Below, piece after piece: positions 33,139 through 41,729 of a DNA stretch of 43,222 nucleotides. A program made the translations under genes and the position numbers. Each line of letters opens with the position of its first letter. Positions within the stretch are counted from its first letter, which is position 1. Source of the stretch: Bacillota bacterium (GTDB lineage: Bacteria > Bacillota > Clostridia > Acetivibrionales > DSM-2933); NCBI GenBank assembly GCA_023430975.1, contig JAEYYB010000159.1, positions 1 through 43,222 of the forward strand. Reading direction: 5' to 3'. The notes below the pieces were generated by a model. It was given only the letters and a program-made list of their open reading frames with translations, searched no databases and was not told the DNA's origin.

Positions 33139-34740
33139 TTACTTCCGGTTATTATCTACCATTTCCATTAACTTTTCATAGGTAGTTGCACCAACTATCT
33201 GATCTGCAATATTTCCATTCTTATCGATTATAATTGTTGTAGGTATTGCTGAAATACCATATTTATCGGCGGTTTCCATTTTTGAGTCAAGAAGAAGATT
33301 CATATTATAGCCGTTATCCTTCATGAATTTAACCGCAACATCTTTTGTTTCACCAATGTTAACAGTCAATAGTACAGCATCTTTACTTTTGGCAATTTCA
33401 GAGGCAGCCTTGTTGATATCAGGCATTTCATTTTTGCAAGGACCGCACCATGTAGCCCAGAAATTCAGCACTACAGTTTTACCTTTATAATCGGAAAGTT
33501 TGACTTTTTTTCCATCTGCATTTTCCAATTGGAAATCAGGGGCTTTTGTTTTGGCAGATGGATCAAAGGCACTTTTTTCAAAAACAATATTTTGTCCTTC
33601 ATAACCCAATTTATAAGTCTGAACGGATAAAAGCTTCACATCGTCAACAGGCTTATCGTTCACTCCAGTTTTTACAGCGGCTATCTTGTCCACAACATCC
33701 ATGCCTTCATACACCTGGCCGAAAACTGAGTGTCTTCCATCAAGCCATGGAGTACCTCCTACTTTGGAATATTCATCAATAAAATTCTGATCCATTCCCA
33801 TGGATTTGAGATTTTCTTTTAGCTCGTCATTAAATTCTGGATTCTGGACTATAAAAAACTGGCTTCCGTTGGTGTTAGCACCGCTATTTGCCATGGAGAG
33901 GGCACCGCGAATGTTGTATAGCCTTTTGCTGAACTCATCAGTAAAGGGTTTGCCCCAAACGCTTTCACCACCTGTGCCGTTTCCTTTAGGGTCACCGCCC
34001 TGAATCATAAAATTATTTATAACTCTATGAAAAATCAGGTTGTTATAGTAACCTTTCTGTGAAAGTTTGACAAAGTTTTCTACTGCTATTGGAGCATCTT
34101 CATAGAAAAGCTTTATCTTTATGTCCCCAAAGTTTGTCTTCATAACAGCCACCATATCACCCTTTATAGGCTTTGATAGCTGGTAGGCAAAAGAAGAGGC
34201 AGAATTGTTAAACTTTGTTAAAAGCTCATTGATTTTTGGGGAATCCAGGCTCTTTTTAGTCTGACTTATAACTATAAGCCCATTATCATAAAAAACATCT
34301 TTACCAAGGGCATTTTCAGCCAATGCTCTTAAAGGTACAAGCATTCTGCCATTGATTATCTGGGCAGGCTCGTCCATGAGTATTTTCTTATCACCGACTA
34401 ACATTGTCTTATTGTTTGAAGTAAGTTTTACTGTATTACCATTTGCAGTTATTGTTGCAGTACTAGTTTTAGCGTCAAAGCTTACTTGGGCACCGAAATT
34501 CTCCGATACAAACCTTAAGGGAATTAGGGTTCTGCCGTTTTTAACCAGTGCTTTAACTTCCTTATTGGTAGTGTCAATATATGTATCGGTATTGTTTGTG
34601 TATGCCATGTTGCTGTTTGCAAATAAAACAACTGAATCCTTTAAATCATTTTCCAGCTCGGTGGAAAGACCAAACACATTCATACTGCCTGATATGAGTA
34701 ATAACATAAGAGATTTGCTTAAAAGTTTTTTTGCCGTCAT
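33139..34740 (-). CDS. Exported stalk domain-cyclophilin-thioredoxin fusion protein
   Basis: A three-module protein of 533 residues. The N-terminus is a signal peptide. Residues 40-165 are a copper-amine-oxidase-like stalk domain (NGRTLIPLRFVSENFGAQV, INGRMLVPLRALAENALG). Residues 195-375 are a cyclophilin peptidyl-prolyl isomerase (NFVKLSQKGYYNNLIFHRVI, FMIQGGDPKGNGTGG, SQFFIVQ). Residues 400-533 are a TlpA/ResA-like thioredoxin with NFWATWCGPC and the cis-proline loop AIPTTIII. It would combine proline isomerisation and thiol chemistry outside the cell, plausibly to fold cellulosome or envelope proteins. GGAGG lies 12 nt before the ATG, a long spacing. I know of no standard family with this exact combination. 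Confidence 0.92.
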   Translation of the reverse strand: MTAKKLLSKSLMLLLISGSMNVFGLSTELENDLKDSVVLFANSNMAYTNNTDTYIDTTNKEVKALVKNGRTLIPLRFVSENFGAQVSFDAKTSTATITANGNTVKLTSNNKTMLVGDKKILMDEPAQIINGRMLVPLRALAENALGKDVFYDNGLIVISQTKKSLDSPKINELLTKFNNSASSFAYQLSKPIKGDMVAVMKTNFGDIKIKLFYEDAPIAVENFVKLSQKGYYNNLIFHRVINNFMIQGGDPKGNGTGGESVWGKPFTDEFSKRLYNIRGALSMANSGANTNGSQFFIVQNPEFNDELKENLKSMGMDQNFIDEYSKVGGTPWLDGRHSVFGQVYEGMDVVDKIAAVKTGVNDKPVDDVKLLSVQTYKLGYEGQNIVFEKSAFDPSAKTKAPDFQLENADGKKVKLSDYKGKTVVLNFWATWCGPCKNEMPDINKAASEIAKSKDAVLLTVNIGETKDVAVKFMKDNGYNMNLLLDSKMETADKYGISAIPTTIIIDKNGNIADQIVGATTYEKLMEMVDNNRK

Positions 34741-34812
34741 GATAACTACCGACCTCCAAAAATATAGTATTTAGTGTTTAAAGTATAACACATGGTAGAT
34801 TATGGTGCAATT

Positions 34813-35541
34813 CTAATTAGGTTTCAATGCTGCATCATCATAGCTGTCGGTGGTTGCGTTGAAATGCTTTGCAATAATTATAATATCGGCAATATTTATG
34901 GTTTTATCTTTATTTATATCGTAGTCGGGTTTGAAATTTTCATCATCAGAATTGGCATTAAAGCACTGTGCAATTTTAATAACATCTGCCATGTTTATTG
35001 AATTATCCTGGTTGATGTCACCAGCCCACAACGTAACAGGGGAGTCAGCAGAACCAATATTCATAAATTGGCTTTCAACATCTACATTTTTGATATCCCT
35101 GTATAAATATCCCGGCTTGCTGATTCTAATTGTGTAGTTGTATAGACTTTTTGGAACATTTGCTATTTCAAAAGTCCCGTTATTATTTGTGACAGTACTT
35201 AAATATGTATTTATAAATTTAATATTAAAGCCTTCTTTTAAAGGGGATTCTCCCGTTGTTTCACAGAAATCCGGAGCTATAAATCCTGCTATATTACTCT
35301 TGGATATAACACCCGGTATCAAAAAATTATAATTTCCTACGCCTATAATTGTGTTATCTCCTGTTAACAATACTATATTTGAACACCCTGCAGAAATAGC
35401 GTTTATATCTTTCAAACCTGACGGTATATAGTACTGATTGCCATAGCAACCGCCAAAAGCAACAATACTATCATCCTCCTAGCTATATCCAGCATCGACA
35501 GCTTTTACATTTGTAAGCCCTTCAGGTATTTTATAGCTGCT
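34813..35541 (-). pseudogene. RCC1-like repeat protein with dockerin, 5' truncated and stopped
   Basis: The 3' part of a cellulosomal gene. The open part (from 35415) encodes the end of an RCC1-type repeat region (INAISAGCSNIVLLTGDNTI), a beta-sandwich of the carboxypeptidase-regulatory type (NNGTFEIANVPKSLYNYTIR) and a dockerin with loops DINQDNSINMAD and DINKDKTINIAD. The same frame continues upstream as YKIPEGLTNVKAVDAGYS, a TAG at 35479-35481, then EDDSIVAFGGCYGNQYYIPS, which is another RCC1 repeat interrupted by the stop. No signal peptide and no start codon with a fitting site remain; AGGAGG at 35474-35479 is followed by ATT. The frame closes upstream at a TGA at 35542. Both dockerin loops lack the glycine after the third aspartate. 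Confidence 0.75.
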
Positions 35542-35598
35542 TCATAAAGTTTTTCATTTAATGTATACTAAGTTCTGTTTTGCACTTAGTGAGTATTT

Positions 35599-35901
35599 CC
35601 TACAGGTAATACCATTGCAAAAGTTTCTAACGCAATTACCGATACACCGGTTACAATGGCATTTAAAGCTCATTTGCGTAATCAAAAACCTGTAGTAATT
35701 GCAGTTTCTACTAATGATGGGTTAGGAGCCAATGCACAAAATATTGGTAAGCTTATAAACACGAAATATGTATTTTTAGTTCCTTTTGGTCAAGATAGCC
35801 CTATGGATAAACCAAATTCAATCATATCAAAAACAGAGCTTATCATTCCGACAATTTTGGAAGCACTTAATGGAAAACAAATTCAACCTGTTATTGTATA
35901 A
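35599..35901 (+). pseudogene. dpaB: Dipicolinate synthase subunit B fragment (C-terminal part)
   Basis: The last 100 residues of DpaB (SpoVFB), the flavoprotein-like subunit that makes spore dipicolinic acid. PTGNTIAKVSNAITDTPVTM, STNDGLGANAQNIGKLINTK, VPFGQDSPMDKPNS and the ending IIPTILEALNGKQIQPVIV are all recognisable. Roughly half of the usual length of about 200 residues is missing: upstream of PTGNT the frame meets a TGA at 35590. There is no start with a ribosome binding site. A functional dpaB must lie elsewhere if the strain makes spores. The junction with the truncated RCC1-dockerin gene lies between 35542 and 35598 and holds a 7-bp inverted repeat, ACTAAGT/ACTTAGT. Confidence 0.85.
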
Positions 35902-35918
35902 GTAAAAAGCTCATAAAT

Positions 35919-35947
35919 AAAAGGGCTGCCTCAAGGGCAGCCTTTTA
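35919..35947. terminator. Bidirectional intrinsic terminator
   Basis: GGCTGCC and GGCAGCC form a stem around TCAAG, with AAAA before and TTTT after, so it can serve both the dpaB fragment and the convergent ppnP gene. Confidence 0.8.
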
Positions 35948-35956
35948 TAAAGCGGC

Positions 35957-36274
35957 TTATTCGTTTATGTATGAGCAGCAGTAGTCGGCAAGCTCCTTAA
36001 CCTTAAGTTTAAACTTTGAGTTTGCAGGAACTTCAAAGGACTGGCCTTCAACAACTGTGATCCATTCACTGCTTCCCGGAAGCAAGACATCCATGGAGCC
36101 TCCTAAAATTTCCATTATCTCTTTTGCTGCAGTACCGAATTCATAATCACCAGGCAACATGATTCCTAATGTTTTCTTTTCACCATCTTCAAATATAACT
36201 GCTCTGCTGGTGACCTTTCCATCGAAATAGACATTTGCCTTTTTAACAATACTTACTTTTGTAAAAGTTTCCAT
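35957..36274 (-). CDS. ppnP: Pyrimidine/purine nucleoside phosphorylase PpnP
   Basis: Single-domain cupin of 105 residues, the usual length for PpnP (DUF1255, YaiE). Typical segments are NVYFDGKVTSRAV, KKTLGIMLPGDYEFGTAAKE, MEILGGSMDVLLPGS and FEVPANSKFKLKV. Members split a broad range of purine and pyrimidine nucleosides with phosphate to give free bases and ribose-1-phosphate, so it belongs to nucleoside salvage in the cytosol. GGAGG lies 7 nt before the ATG. It is a single-gene unit read toward the bidirectional terminator at 35919. There is no sign that it belongs to the NAD salvage operon far to the left. Confidence 0.93.
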   Translation of the reverse strand: METFTKVSIVKKANVYFDGKVTSRAVIFEDGEKKTLGIMLPGDYEFGTAAKEIMEILGGSMDVLLPGSSEWITVVEGQSFEVPANSKFKLKVKELADYCCSYINE

Positions 36275-36482
36275 AATAGCCTCCGTTAAATATTAATATT
36301 GAGTTCATAGTTATCTTAAATTGTTTTTTCAATTATAATATATTTTATACTTATAATAAACCATTGATTTTATCTCTAAATTTCTCTATAATTTCATTGT
36401 TGGCATTTAAGATAAGGCTATATATTATGCCGGTAAAATATTCATTTAATTAAGGCTTTCCATTTTTTTAGATGTTTTCTAT

Positions 36483-36576
36483 ATTGAAAGTGATAAATCT
36501 ATTACATTTGTCTGTCAAATCTCGTTGAACCGTTTGTTATTTGCTCCGTCAAATGTAAGATTATTAACACTTTTAA
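36483..36576 (-). repeat. Dispersed repeat family 1, full copy with inverted interior (94 bp)
   Basis: ATTGAAAGTG to CACTTTTAAT; interior reads opposite to 1284-1380, with TTTGTCTGTCAAATCTCGTT on the left and TTTGCTCCGTCAAATG on the right. Followed by ATA like the other full copies. It lies 47 nt before the ECF sigma factor start, the only notable feature of the 36275-36623 gap. Confidence 0.88.
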
Positions 36577-36623
36577 TATACTTACTTAGTAATTTATTAT
36601 ATCCCGTTTAAGGGGGTGCAGGC

Positions 36624-37253
36624 TTGAGTGAAAATGAAAAATATCTCCTTGGTTTATCTCAAAAAGGGGATATTGAAGCTTTTGAAATGCTCATGGAAAA
36701 ATATCAAAAAAAGGTGTTCAATATTGCACTTAGGCTTTTAGGTAATCATGATGATGCAAACGAGGTTACCCAGGAAGTTTTCATTAGAATTTTCAAGTCT
36801 ATGGGTAGCTTTAAAGGTGAATCCCAGATATCCACATGGATTTACAGGATTGCTACCAATGCCTGTCTTGACGAGCTCAGAAAACGTAAAAATAAGTGGA
36901 TAATGTCCCTAGATGAGGAGTATCACAAGGAGAATGGAGATTATATAATACAGGTAGAGGATGATAAGCCGACACCTGATGTTATCCTGGAACAGAAGAC
37001 ATTAAAAAGTGCGGTAAATAATGCTATAGACAAGTTGTCAGAAAAATATAAACTCATTATTGTATTGAGGGATATTCAGGGATTTAGCTATGAAGAGATA
37101 TCGGAGATTGTTAAGACTCCTGTCGGAACGGTCAAATCAAGGATTAACAGGGCAAGATTACAGCTAAAAGAAATTCTTTTAAAAGAGAAGGAACTTTTTT
37201 CGGATAATTTCGTCAAAGATATTGAAAGGAGGGCTGGAGATGAAAAAATGTGA
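36624..37253 (+). CDS. ECF-type RNA polymerase sigma factor (SigW-like)
   Basis: Extracytoplasmic-function sigma factor of 209 residues. Region 2 covers roughly residues 20-90, with FNIALRLLGNHDDANEVTQE and STWIYRIATNACLDELRKRK. Region 4 lies at the C-terminus, with LIIVLRDIQGFSYEEISEI and the DNA-reading helix TPVGTVKSRINRARLQLK. It redirects polymerase to stress promoters when its anti-sigma factor lets go. The start is a TTG at 36624 with AAGGGGGTG upstream; this alternative codon may keep the level low. The anti-sigma gene overlaps its 3' end by 14 nt, so the two proteins are made together. The promoter lies in or next to a family 1 repeat. Confidence 0.95.
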   Translation: MSENEKYLLGLSQKGDIEAFEMLMEKYQKKVFNIALRLLGNHDDANEVTQEVFIRIFKSMGSFKGESQISTWIYRIATNACLDELRKRKNKWIMSLDEEYHKENGDYIIQVEDDKPTPDVILEQKTLKSAVNNAIDKLSEKYKLIIVLRDIQGFSYEEISEIVKTPVGTVKSRINRARLQLKEILLKEKELFSDNFVKDIERRAGDEKM

Positions 37254-38514
37254 AGATATCAGAGAACTTATATCTGAATATATCGATGGTGATATTAACG
37301 GCGATCTGCTTTCTGAGTTTGAGGAACACATTTTATCCTGCGAAGAATGCAAAAAAGAGCTCAATGACGTAAAAAGCGTCATAGCAATGCTAAATGATAC
37401 TCCAGAGGAAGACCTGCCTTTAAATTTCAAGGACGAACTTCATAAAAAGCTGCTAGAAGAGAAAGCAAAAAAGCAAAGTGTCATATCCCTGATTTTAGTG
37501 AGGTATTCCCATGTATTTGCGTCTGCAGCCGGGCTTCTTATAATATTCACAGTTTGGTTGGTTTACAATAATAATATGCCTATTAAAAATGGTTTGCCAA
37601 ATACTACCTCGGTACAATCATACGACAGTAAGGAAATTGGTACTAATGAGGATATGCAATTCAATTATAGTCGTAATTCAAAGGAGAGTGTAAAAAGCGA
37701 GGTTCCTCAGTATAATGACGGTTTGCAAAAAATAAACGGAGCCGCAGGGTATTCACAACCAAACCAGGATCAAAACTCAATTGCTGCAATAGATAACTCA
37801 TCTACAGCATTATCAAGGAAATCACAGCCAATAGAAATATATGATTCTCCCGAAGTGAAGCAGGCTGAAGATAAAAACATCACAATAACCTCTAGTGAAG
37901 GTAATACCGGTAAAGCTGAAATAAAAGCTAAGACGGATCCTAAATTAAAAAACGAGATTAATGATAAATCTACATCAACGGTTGTAGCTGGAACGGTATT
38001 TAGTGAAAATTCATATAAATCAGCTGATTTTACTCTCAATGCAAAGGATGACAAGTCTGGAAGAGAGTCCATAAGAAGCATCGCACTTTCATTCGGAGGC
38101 GAAGAAACGAGTGCTTCTTTTACGGCTAAAAATGGGGAAGCGTCTCAAAAGGCTGTTAGTACAATGTCGGAAGCTATGATAGCTGACACTCAAAAGGCTG
38201 AATTTCTCGAGTTTAGGATTCCTGCTGAGAACTATAACGCATTTTTGCAAAAGGTTAATGTGACCTTTGGCACTTCAAATGTAGTAACAAATAGTGTTGT
38301 AAATAGTGATAATACAAGCAGGAAGAAGGAAATTGAAGCTCAGGTTTTTGAAATTGACAAAATAATTACAAGCAATGCAAATAACAGTGCATGGAACGGC
38401 TCAAGCGAATATAATACTTTAATTAATAATAAGAATAGTCTAAACAAGGAACTAGATGAAATAAAATGGAATTCTCAATATGTTTTTGTTACCGTTAAGA
38501 TTCAAAAAATATGA
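37240..38514 (+). CDS. Zinc-finger membrane anti-sigma factor
   Basis: Protein of 424 residues. An anti-sigma zinc finger is at the N-terminus: CEDIRELISEYIDGD followed by HILSCEECKKEL, the HxxxCxxC form. One membrane segment lies at about residues 93-112 (HVFASAAGLLIIFTVWLVY). The outer part is a long, Ser/Asn/Lys-rich linker of about 180 residues ending in a DUF4349-like domain with a short coiled coil (KKEIEAQVFEIDKII). It should hold the upstream sigma factor at the membrane and release it after an external signal. GGAGG lies 7 nt before the ATG at 37240, inside the end of the sigma gene; a start at 37222 is not supported. A terminator follows at 38551. Confidence 0.9.
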   Translation: MKKCEDIRELISEYIDGDINGDLLSEFEEHILSCEECKKELNDVKSVIAMLNDTPEEDLPLNFKDELHKKLLEEKAKKQSVISLILVRYSHVFASAAGLLIIFTVWLVYNNNMPIKNGLPNTTSVQSYDSKEIGTNEDMQFNYSRNSKESVKSEVPQYNDGLQKINGAAGYSQPNQDQNSIAAIDNSSTALSRKSQPIEIYDSPEVKQAEDKNITITSSEGNTGKAEIKAKTDPKLKNEINDKSTSTVVAGTVFSENSYKSADFTLNAKDDKSGRESIRSIALSFGGEETSASFTAKNGEASQKAVSTMSEAMIADTQKAEFLEFRIPAENYNAFLQKVNVTFGTSNVVTNSVVNSDNTSRKKEIEAQVFEIDKIITSNANNSAWNGSSEYNTLINNKNSLNKELDEIKWNSQYVFVTVKIQKI

Positions 38515-38550
38515 TAAGTTGTAATATTTTTTGGTTTTTTGAAAATAATT

Positions 38551-38582
38551 AATTACAGCTGTTTACCGCTGTAATTTTTTTG
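38551..38582 (+). terminator. Intrinsic terminator of the sigma/anti-sigma operon
   Basis: AATTACAGC and GCTGTAATT form a 9-bp perfect stem around TGTTTACC, followed by a run of seven T residues in all. Confidence 0.85.
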
Positions 38583-38645
38583 TGTAAAATATTATATGAC
38601 ATAAGCACAATAAGTAAAAATCAATTATATATAAATTATATATAT

Positions 38646-38665
38646 ATTAACACTTTTAATATATA
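38646..38665 (-). repeat. Family 1 repeat, terminal fragment
   Basis: TTAACACTTTTAATATATAT equals the outer end of the family 1 arm, including the trailing ATA. No matching second arm is found; the AT-rich flank could also produce it by chance. Confidence 0.4.
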
Positions 38666-38724
38666 TTAATTACTTTAATAATGATTTTTATAATGAGATT
38701 GCTTGTGAAAAGGGGAAATAATTT

Positions 38725-38895
38725 ATGGAGATAAACGCGGTTGTGGACAGAATTGAGAATGGAAATGCTGTTTTATTATCTGAGGATATGGGTATTGAAA
38801 TCAGCATTCCTGAAGAAAATATAATTGATACATACCATACGGGGGACAGATTGACCCTTACAATTAACGGGAATTCTGACATAAGGAATGATTAA
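38725..38895 (+). CDS. DUF3006 small protein
   Basis: Product of 56 residues: MEINAVVDRIENGNAVLLSE opens it, followed by MGIEISIPEENI and HTGDRLTLTING. The VVDRIEGxxAVL...P...L pattern and the length match DUF3006, a small beta-barrel-like family of unknown function common in Firmicutes. In other genomes it often lies near metallo-beta-lactamase-type or competence genes, which are not seen here. AAAAGGGG lies 8 nt before the ATG. A family 3 repeat starts 4 nt after the stop, ahead of polA. It is too short for most gene finders, but codon use and ribosome binding site are convincing. Confidence 0.8.
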   Translation: MEINAVVDRIENGNAVLLSEDMGIEISIPEENIIDTYHTGDRLTLTINGNSDIRND

Positions 38896-38898
38896 AAT

Positions 38899-38969
38899 AT
38901 TACTTCCCATTTTGAGCGGGTGTTGACGAGTTAAGTCAACACATGAGCAAAATTTATAGGGGAAGTTAT
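38899..38969 (+). repeat. Dispersed hairpin repeat family 3, copy 2
   Basis: GTGTTGAC and GTCAACAC pair perfectly around the loop GAGTTAA. The outer arms ACTTCCC and GGGAAGT also pair perfectly. It lies 40 nt before polA, and a third copy lies just after polA in the same orientation. Confidence 0.85.
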
Positions 38970-39008
38970 ATTTTAGCCATTACATAATAAATTTAAACGG
39001 GGAAATAT

Positions 39009-41711
39009 ATGAATAATAAAAAATTGATGCTGGTTGACGGTAATAGTATTTTAAACAGGGCATTCTATGGATTACAAGGAAAGGAAATTCTTGCCACGAG
39101 TGATGGGCTGTTTACAAATGCAGTGTTTGGATTTATAAATATAATGAACAAATATCTGGATGAAGAGAAGCCGGGATATTTGTGTGTAGCATTCGATCTT
39201 AAGGCCCCAACATTCAGGCATAAGGAATTTGACGGTTATAAGGCAAACAGGAAGGGAATGCCCAACGAATTGGCAGTCCAGGTGCCGGTTATAAAAGAGG
39301 TACTGGATGCAATGAACATAAAAAGGCTTGAATATGAGGGGTTTGAGGCAGACGATATACTTGGTACAGTTTCATTATGTGCAGAAAAGGAAGGCTTTGA
39401 GGTTGTTATTCTGACGGGAGACAGGGATTCTTTGCAATTAGCGACAGAGACCACCCGTATAAAGATTCCGGTTACCAAGGGATGGAAGACAGAAACAGAA
39501 GAATATGATTATGCTAAAGTGATTGAAAAATATGGTGTGACTCCAGAACTTTTTATCGATGTAAAAGGACTTATGGGGGATACATCCGACAATATTCCTG
39601 GTGTACCTGGTGTTGGAGAAAAAACAGCCATAGACCTGGTGAAAAATTTCGGAACCATTGAAAATATATATGAGAATCTTGAAAAAGTAGAAAAAAAGAG
39701 TGTTAAGCAAAAATTAGAAGCCAACAAGGAACTGGCCTTCTTAAGTAAAAGGCTTGCTACAATAGATAGAAACGCACCCGAAAGGTGTGGCCTTAAAAAC
39801 CTGCAGGATCTTAAAATGCAAGAGGTTGATAGGGGAAAACTGTATAATCTATTTAAAAGACTTGAGTTTAAAAGCTTCATAGAAAAGTACAACCTGAAAG
39901 AGGAAAAGGCAAAAAATCCGCTGAAACTGCAGGATGTAGAGGTTGTAAGCGATATCAGGAATTTGGAAAGAATAAAAAAGGAAATATTGACTGAGAAAAG
40001 GTGTGCGGTTTATTATATTCTAGAAAAGACGGATGACTTCAATTCAAGCCTCAAAGGTGCTGGAATATCTTGGGCACAAGAGAAGTCTGCATATATTAAT
40101 ATCACCGGAGATTTTACTGAGGATGCATTTTTAGGCCAGTTTAAGGAAGTCTTTGAGGCAGATGATGTAAAGAAATACGGTCATGATTTAAAGAACCTTA
40201 TTGTATATCTTAAAAACAAGGGCATATCTTTAAATGGTCTTTCATTTGATACAATGATAGGTGCATATATACTTAGTCCGTCAAGGGATACTTATACTGT
40301 GACCGAGCTTACTGAGGATTATATGGGCTTAGATGTTCCTTCCATTGACGAAATGCTTGGAAAGGGAAAAAAGAGGCTGCAAATTAATGACATACCTGTA
40401 AATGAGCTGGCTCCTGTTATAGGTATGTATTCTGAGCTTATTTATAGCTTGTATGAGCTAATACATAAAAAGCTTGATGAAAATGACCAGCTAAAGCTTT
40501 ATTATGAAATAGAACTTCCCCTTATTGAGGTGCTTTCCGACATGGAGCATTTGGGAATAAAGGTAAATGTAGATACTCTTAAGAGCTTTTCTGTTGAGAT
40601 GGAGGACAGAATAAACCAGCTTATTAAGGAAATTTATGAGCTTGCCGGGGAAGAATTCAACATAAATTCAACAAAGCAGCTGGGGGTTATTTTGTTTGAC
40701 AGATTAAAGCTGCCTGTTATTAAGAAAACCAAGACGGGTTACTCCACCGATGTGGAGGTGTTAGAGCAGCTTGAACCCATGCACGAGATAGTTGCCAAGC
40801 TGTTGGAGTACAGACATTTGGTAAAGCTCAAGTCCACTTATGTGGAAGGGCTTATGAAGGTTATGAACCCAAGTACTGGAAGAATTCACTCCAGCTTCAA
40901 TCAGACAGTGACGGTTACAGGAAGAATAAGCAGTACTGAGCCAAACCTGCAGAACATTCCTGTAAAACTGGAAATGGGAAGAAAGATAAGGAAGGTTTTC
41001 GTACCGGAAAATGAAGAATATTTTCTATCAGATGGAGATTACTCCCAGATTGAATTGAGAGTATTAGCACATATTACCAGTGATGAAAATATGATAAGTG
41101 CATTTATAAATAATGAAGATATACATACATCTACAGCTTCAAAGGTATTTAATATACCCAAGGATCAGGTTACACCTTTTATGAGGTCGAGTGCAAAGGC
41201 TGTTAATTTTGGTATTGTTTATGGTATTGGAGATTTCAGTTTATCCAAAGATTTAGGCATAACCAGAAAAGAAGCAAGAAAATATATTGATGAGTATCTG
41301 GGTGAATACCCAAAAGTTAAGCAGTATATGCATGATATAGTGGTGCAGGGAAAGGAAATGGGCTTTGTATCAACTATTTACAATAGAAGAAGGTACCTTC
41401 CCGAGTTAAAATCCTCAAACTTCAACATAAGATCCTTCGGTGAAAGGATTGCAATGAATACGCCTATTCAGGGAAGTGCAGCGGATATTATTAAGATTGC
41501 AATGGTTAAGGTATATAAGGCACTAAAGGATAGAAACCTTAGGTCAAGGCTTATTTTGCAGGTCCACGATGAACTCATAATTGAAACTCACAAGGATGAG
41601 CTTAAGGAAGTGGAGGAGCTTTTAAAAAACTGCATGGAAACTGTTGCAAGCCTCTTAGTGCCCTTAACGGTAGAAGTAAGATCCGGTACAAGCTGGTATG
41701 ATGTAAAGTAA
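39009..41711 (+). CDS. polA: DNA polymerase I
   Basis: Replication and repair polymerase of 900 residues. The 5'-3' exonuclease domain covers about 1-290 (LMLVDGNSILNRAFYG, FEADDILGT, DVKGLMGDTSDNIPGVPGVG). The 3'-5' exonuclease region (about 300-480) lacks the DxE metal motif, so proofreading is probably lost, as in other Firmicutes relatives such as the Bacillus stearothermophilus enzyme. The polymerase domain fills the rest, with SDGDYSQIELRVLAHI (motif A), RSSAKAVNFGIVYG (motif B) and QVHDELIIE (motif C). CGGGGAAA lies before the ATG. It is followed by coaE and a lytic transglycosylase gene, an order I recall from related Clostridia. Family 3 repeats flank it on both sides. Confidence 0.97.
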   Translation: MNNKKLMLVDGNSILNRAFYGLQGKEILATSDGLFTNAVFGFINIMNKYLDEEKPGYLCVAFDLKAPTFRHKEFDGYKANRKGMPNELAVQVPVIKEVLDAMNIKRLEYEGFEADDILGTVSLCAEKEGFEVVILTGDRDSLQLATETTRIKIPVTKGWKTETEEYDYAKVIEKYGVTPELFIDVKGLMGDTSDNIPGVPGVGEKTAIDLVKNFGTIENIYENLEKVEKKSVKQKLEANKELAFLSKRLATIDRNAPERCGLKNLQDLKMQEVDRGKLYNLFKRLEFKSFIEKYNLKEEKAKNPLKLQDVEVVSDIRNLERIKKEILTEKRCAVYYILEKTDDFNSSLKGAGISWAQEKSAYINITGDFTEDAFLGQFKEVFEADDVKKYGHDLKNLIVYLKNKGISLNGLSFDTMIGAYILSPSRDTYTVTELTEDYMGLDVPSIDEMLGKGKKRLQINDIPVNELAPVIGMYSELIYSLYELIHKKLDENDQLKLYYEIELPLIEVLSDMEHLGIKVNVDTLKSFSVEMEDRINQLIKEIYELAGEEFNINSTKQLGVILFDRLKLPVIKKTKTGYSTDVEVLEQLEPMHEIVAKLLEYRHLVKLKSTYVEGLMKVMNPSTGRIHSSFNQTVTVTGRISSTEPNLQNIPVKLEMGRKIRKVFVPENEEYFLSDGDYSQIELRVLAHITSDENMISAFINNEDIHTSTASKVFNIPKDQVTPFMRSSAKAVNFGIVYGIGDFSLSKDLGITRKEARKYIDEYLGEYPKVKQYMHDIVVQGKEMGFVSTIYNRRRYLPELKSSNFNIRSFGERIAMNTPIQGSAADIIKIAMVKVYKALKDRNLRSRLILQVHDELIIETHKDELKEVEELLKNCMETVASLLVPLTVEVRSGTSWYDVK

Positions 41712-41729
41712 TGATTAAAGAACTACTTA
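41706..41729 (+). repeat. 24-bp direct repeat, left copy
   Basis: The 24 bp from AAGTAATGATTAAAG through AACTACTTA are repeated exactly at 41807-41830. This copy includes the polA stop codon and the left part of the third family 3 repeat, so the unit between the copies is the hairpin element. Confidence 0.8.

Noticed and set aside
34352..34774. 140-codon plus-strand frame opposite the stalk domain
   Set aside because: Hydrophobic shadow of the stalk-cyclophilin-thioredoxin gene without a start signal.
1284..36576. CRISPR array from the regularly recurring repeat
   Set aside because: Copies are dispersed by thousands of bases, have inverted arms and occur in both orientations; no spacer array or cas gene is present.
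37770..38081. 103-codon minus-strand frame opposite the anti-sigma factor
   Set aside because: Shadow frame; the plus strand has a complete zinc-finger anti-sigma gene in an operon with its sigma factor.
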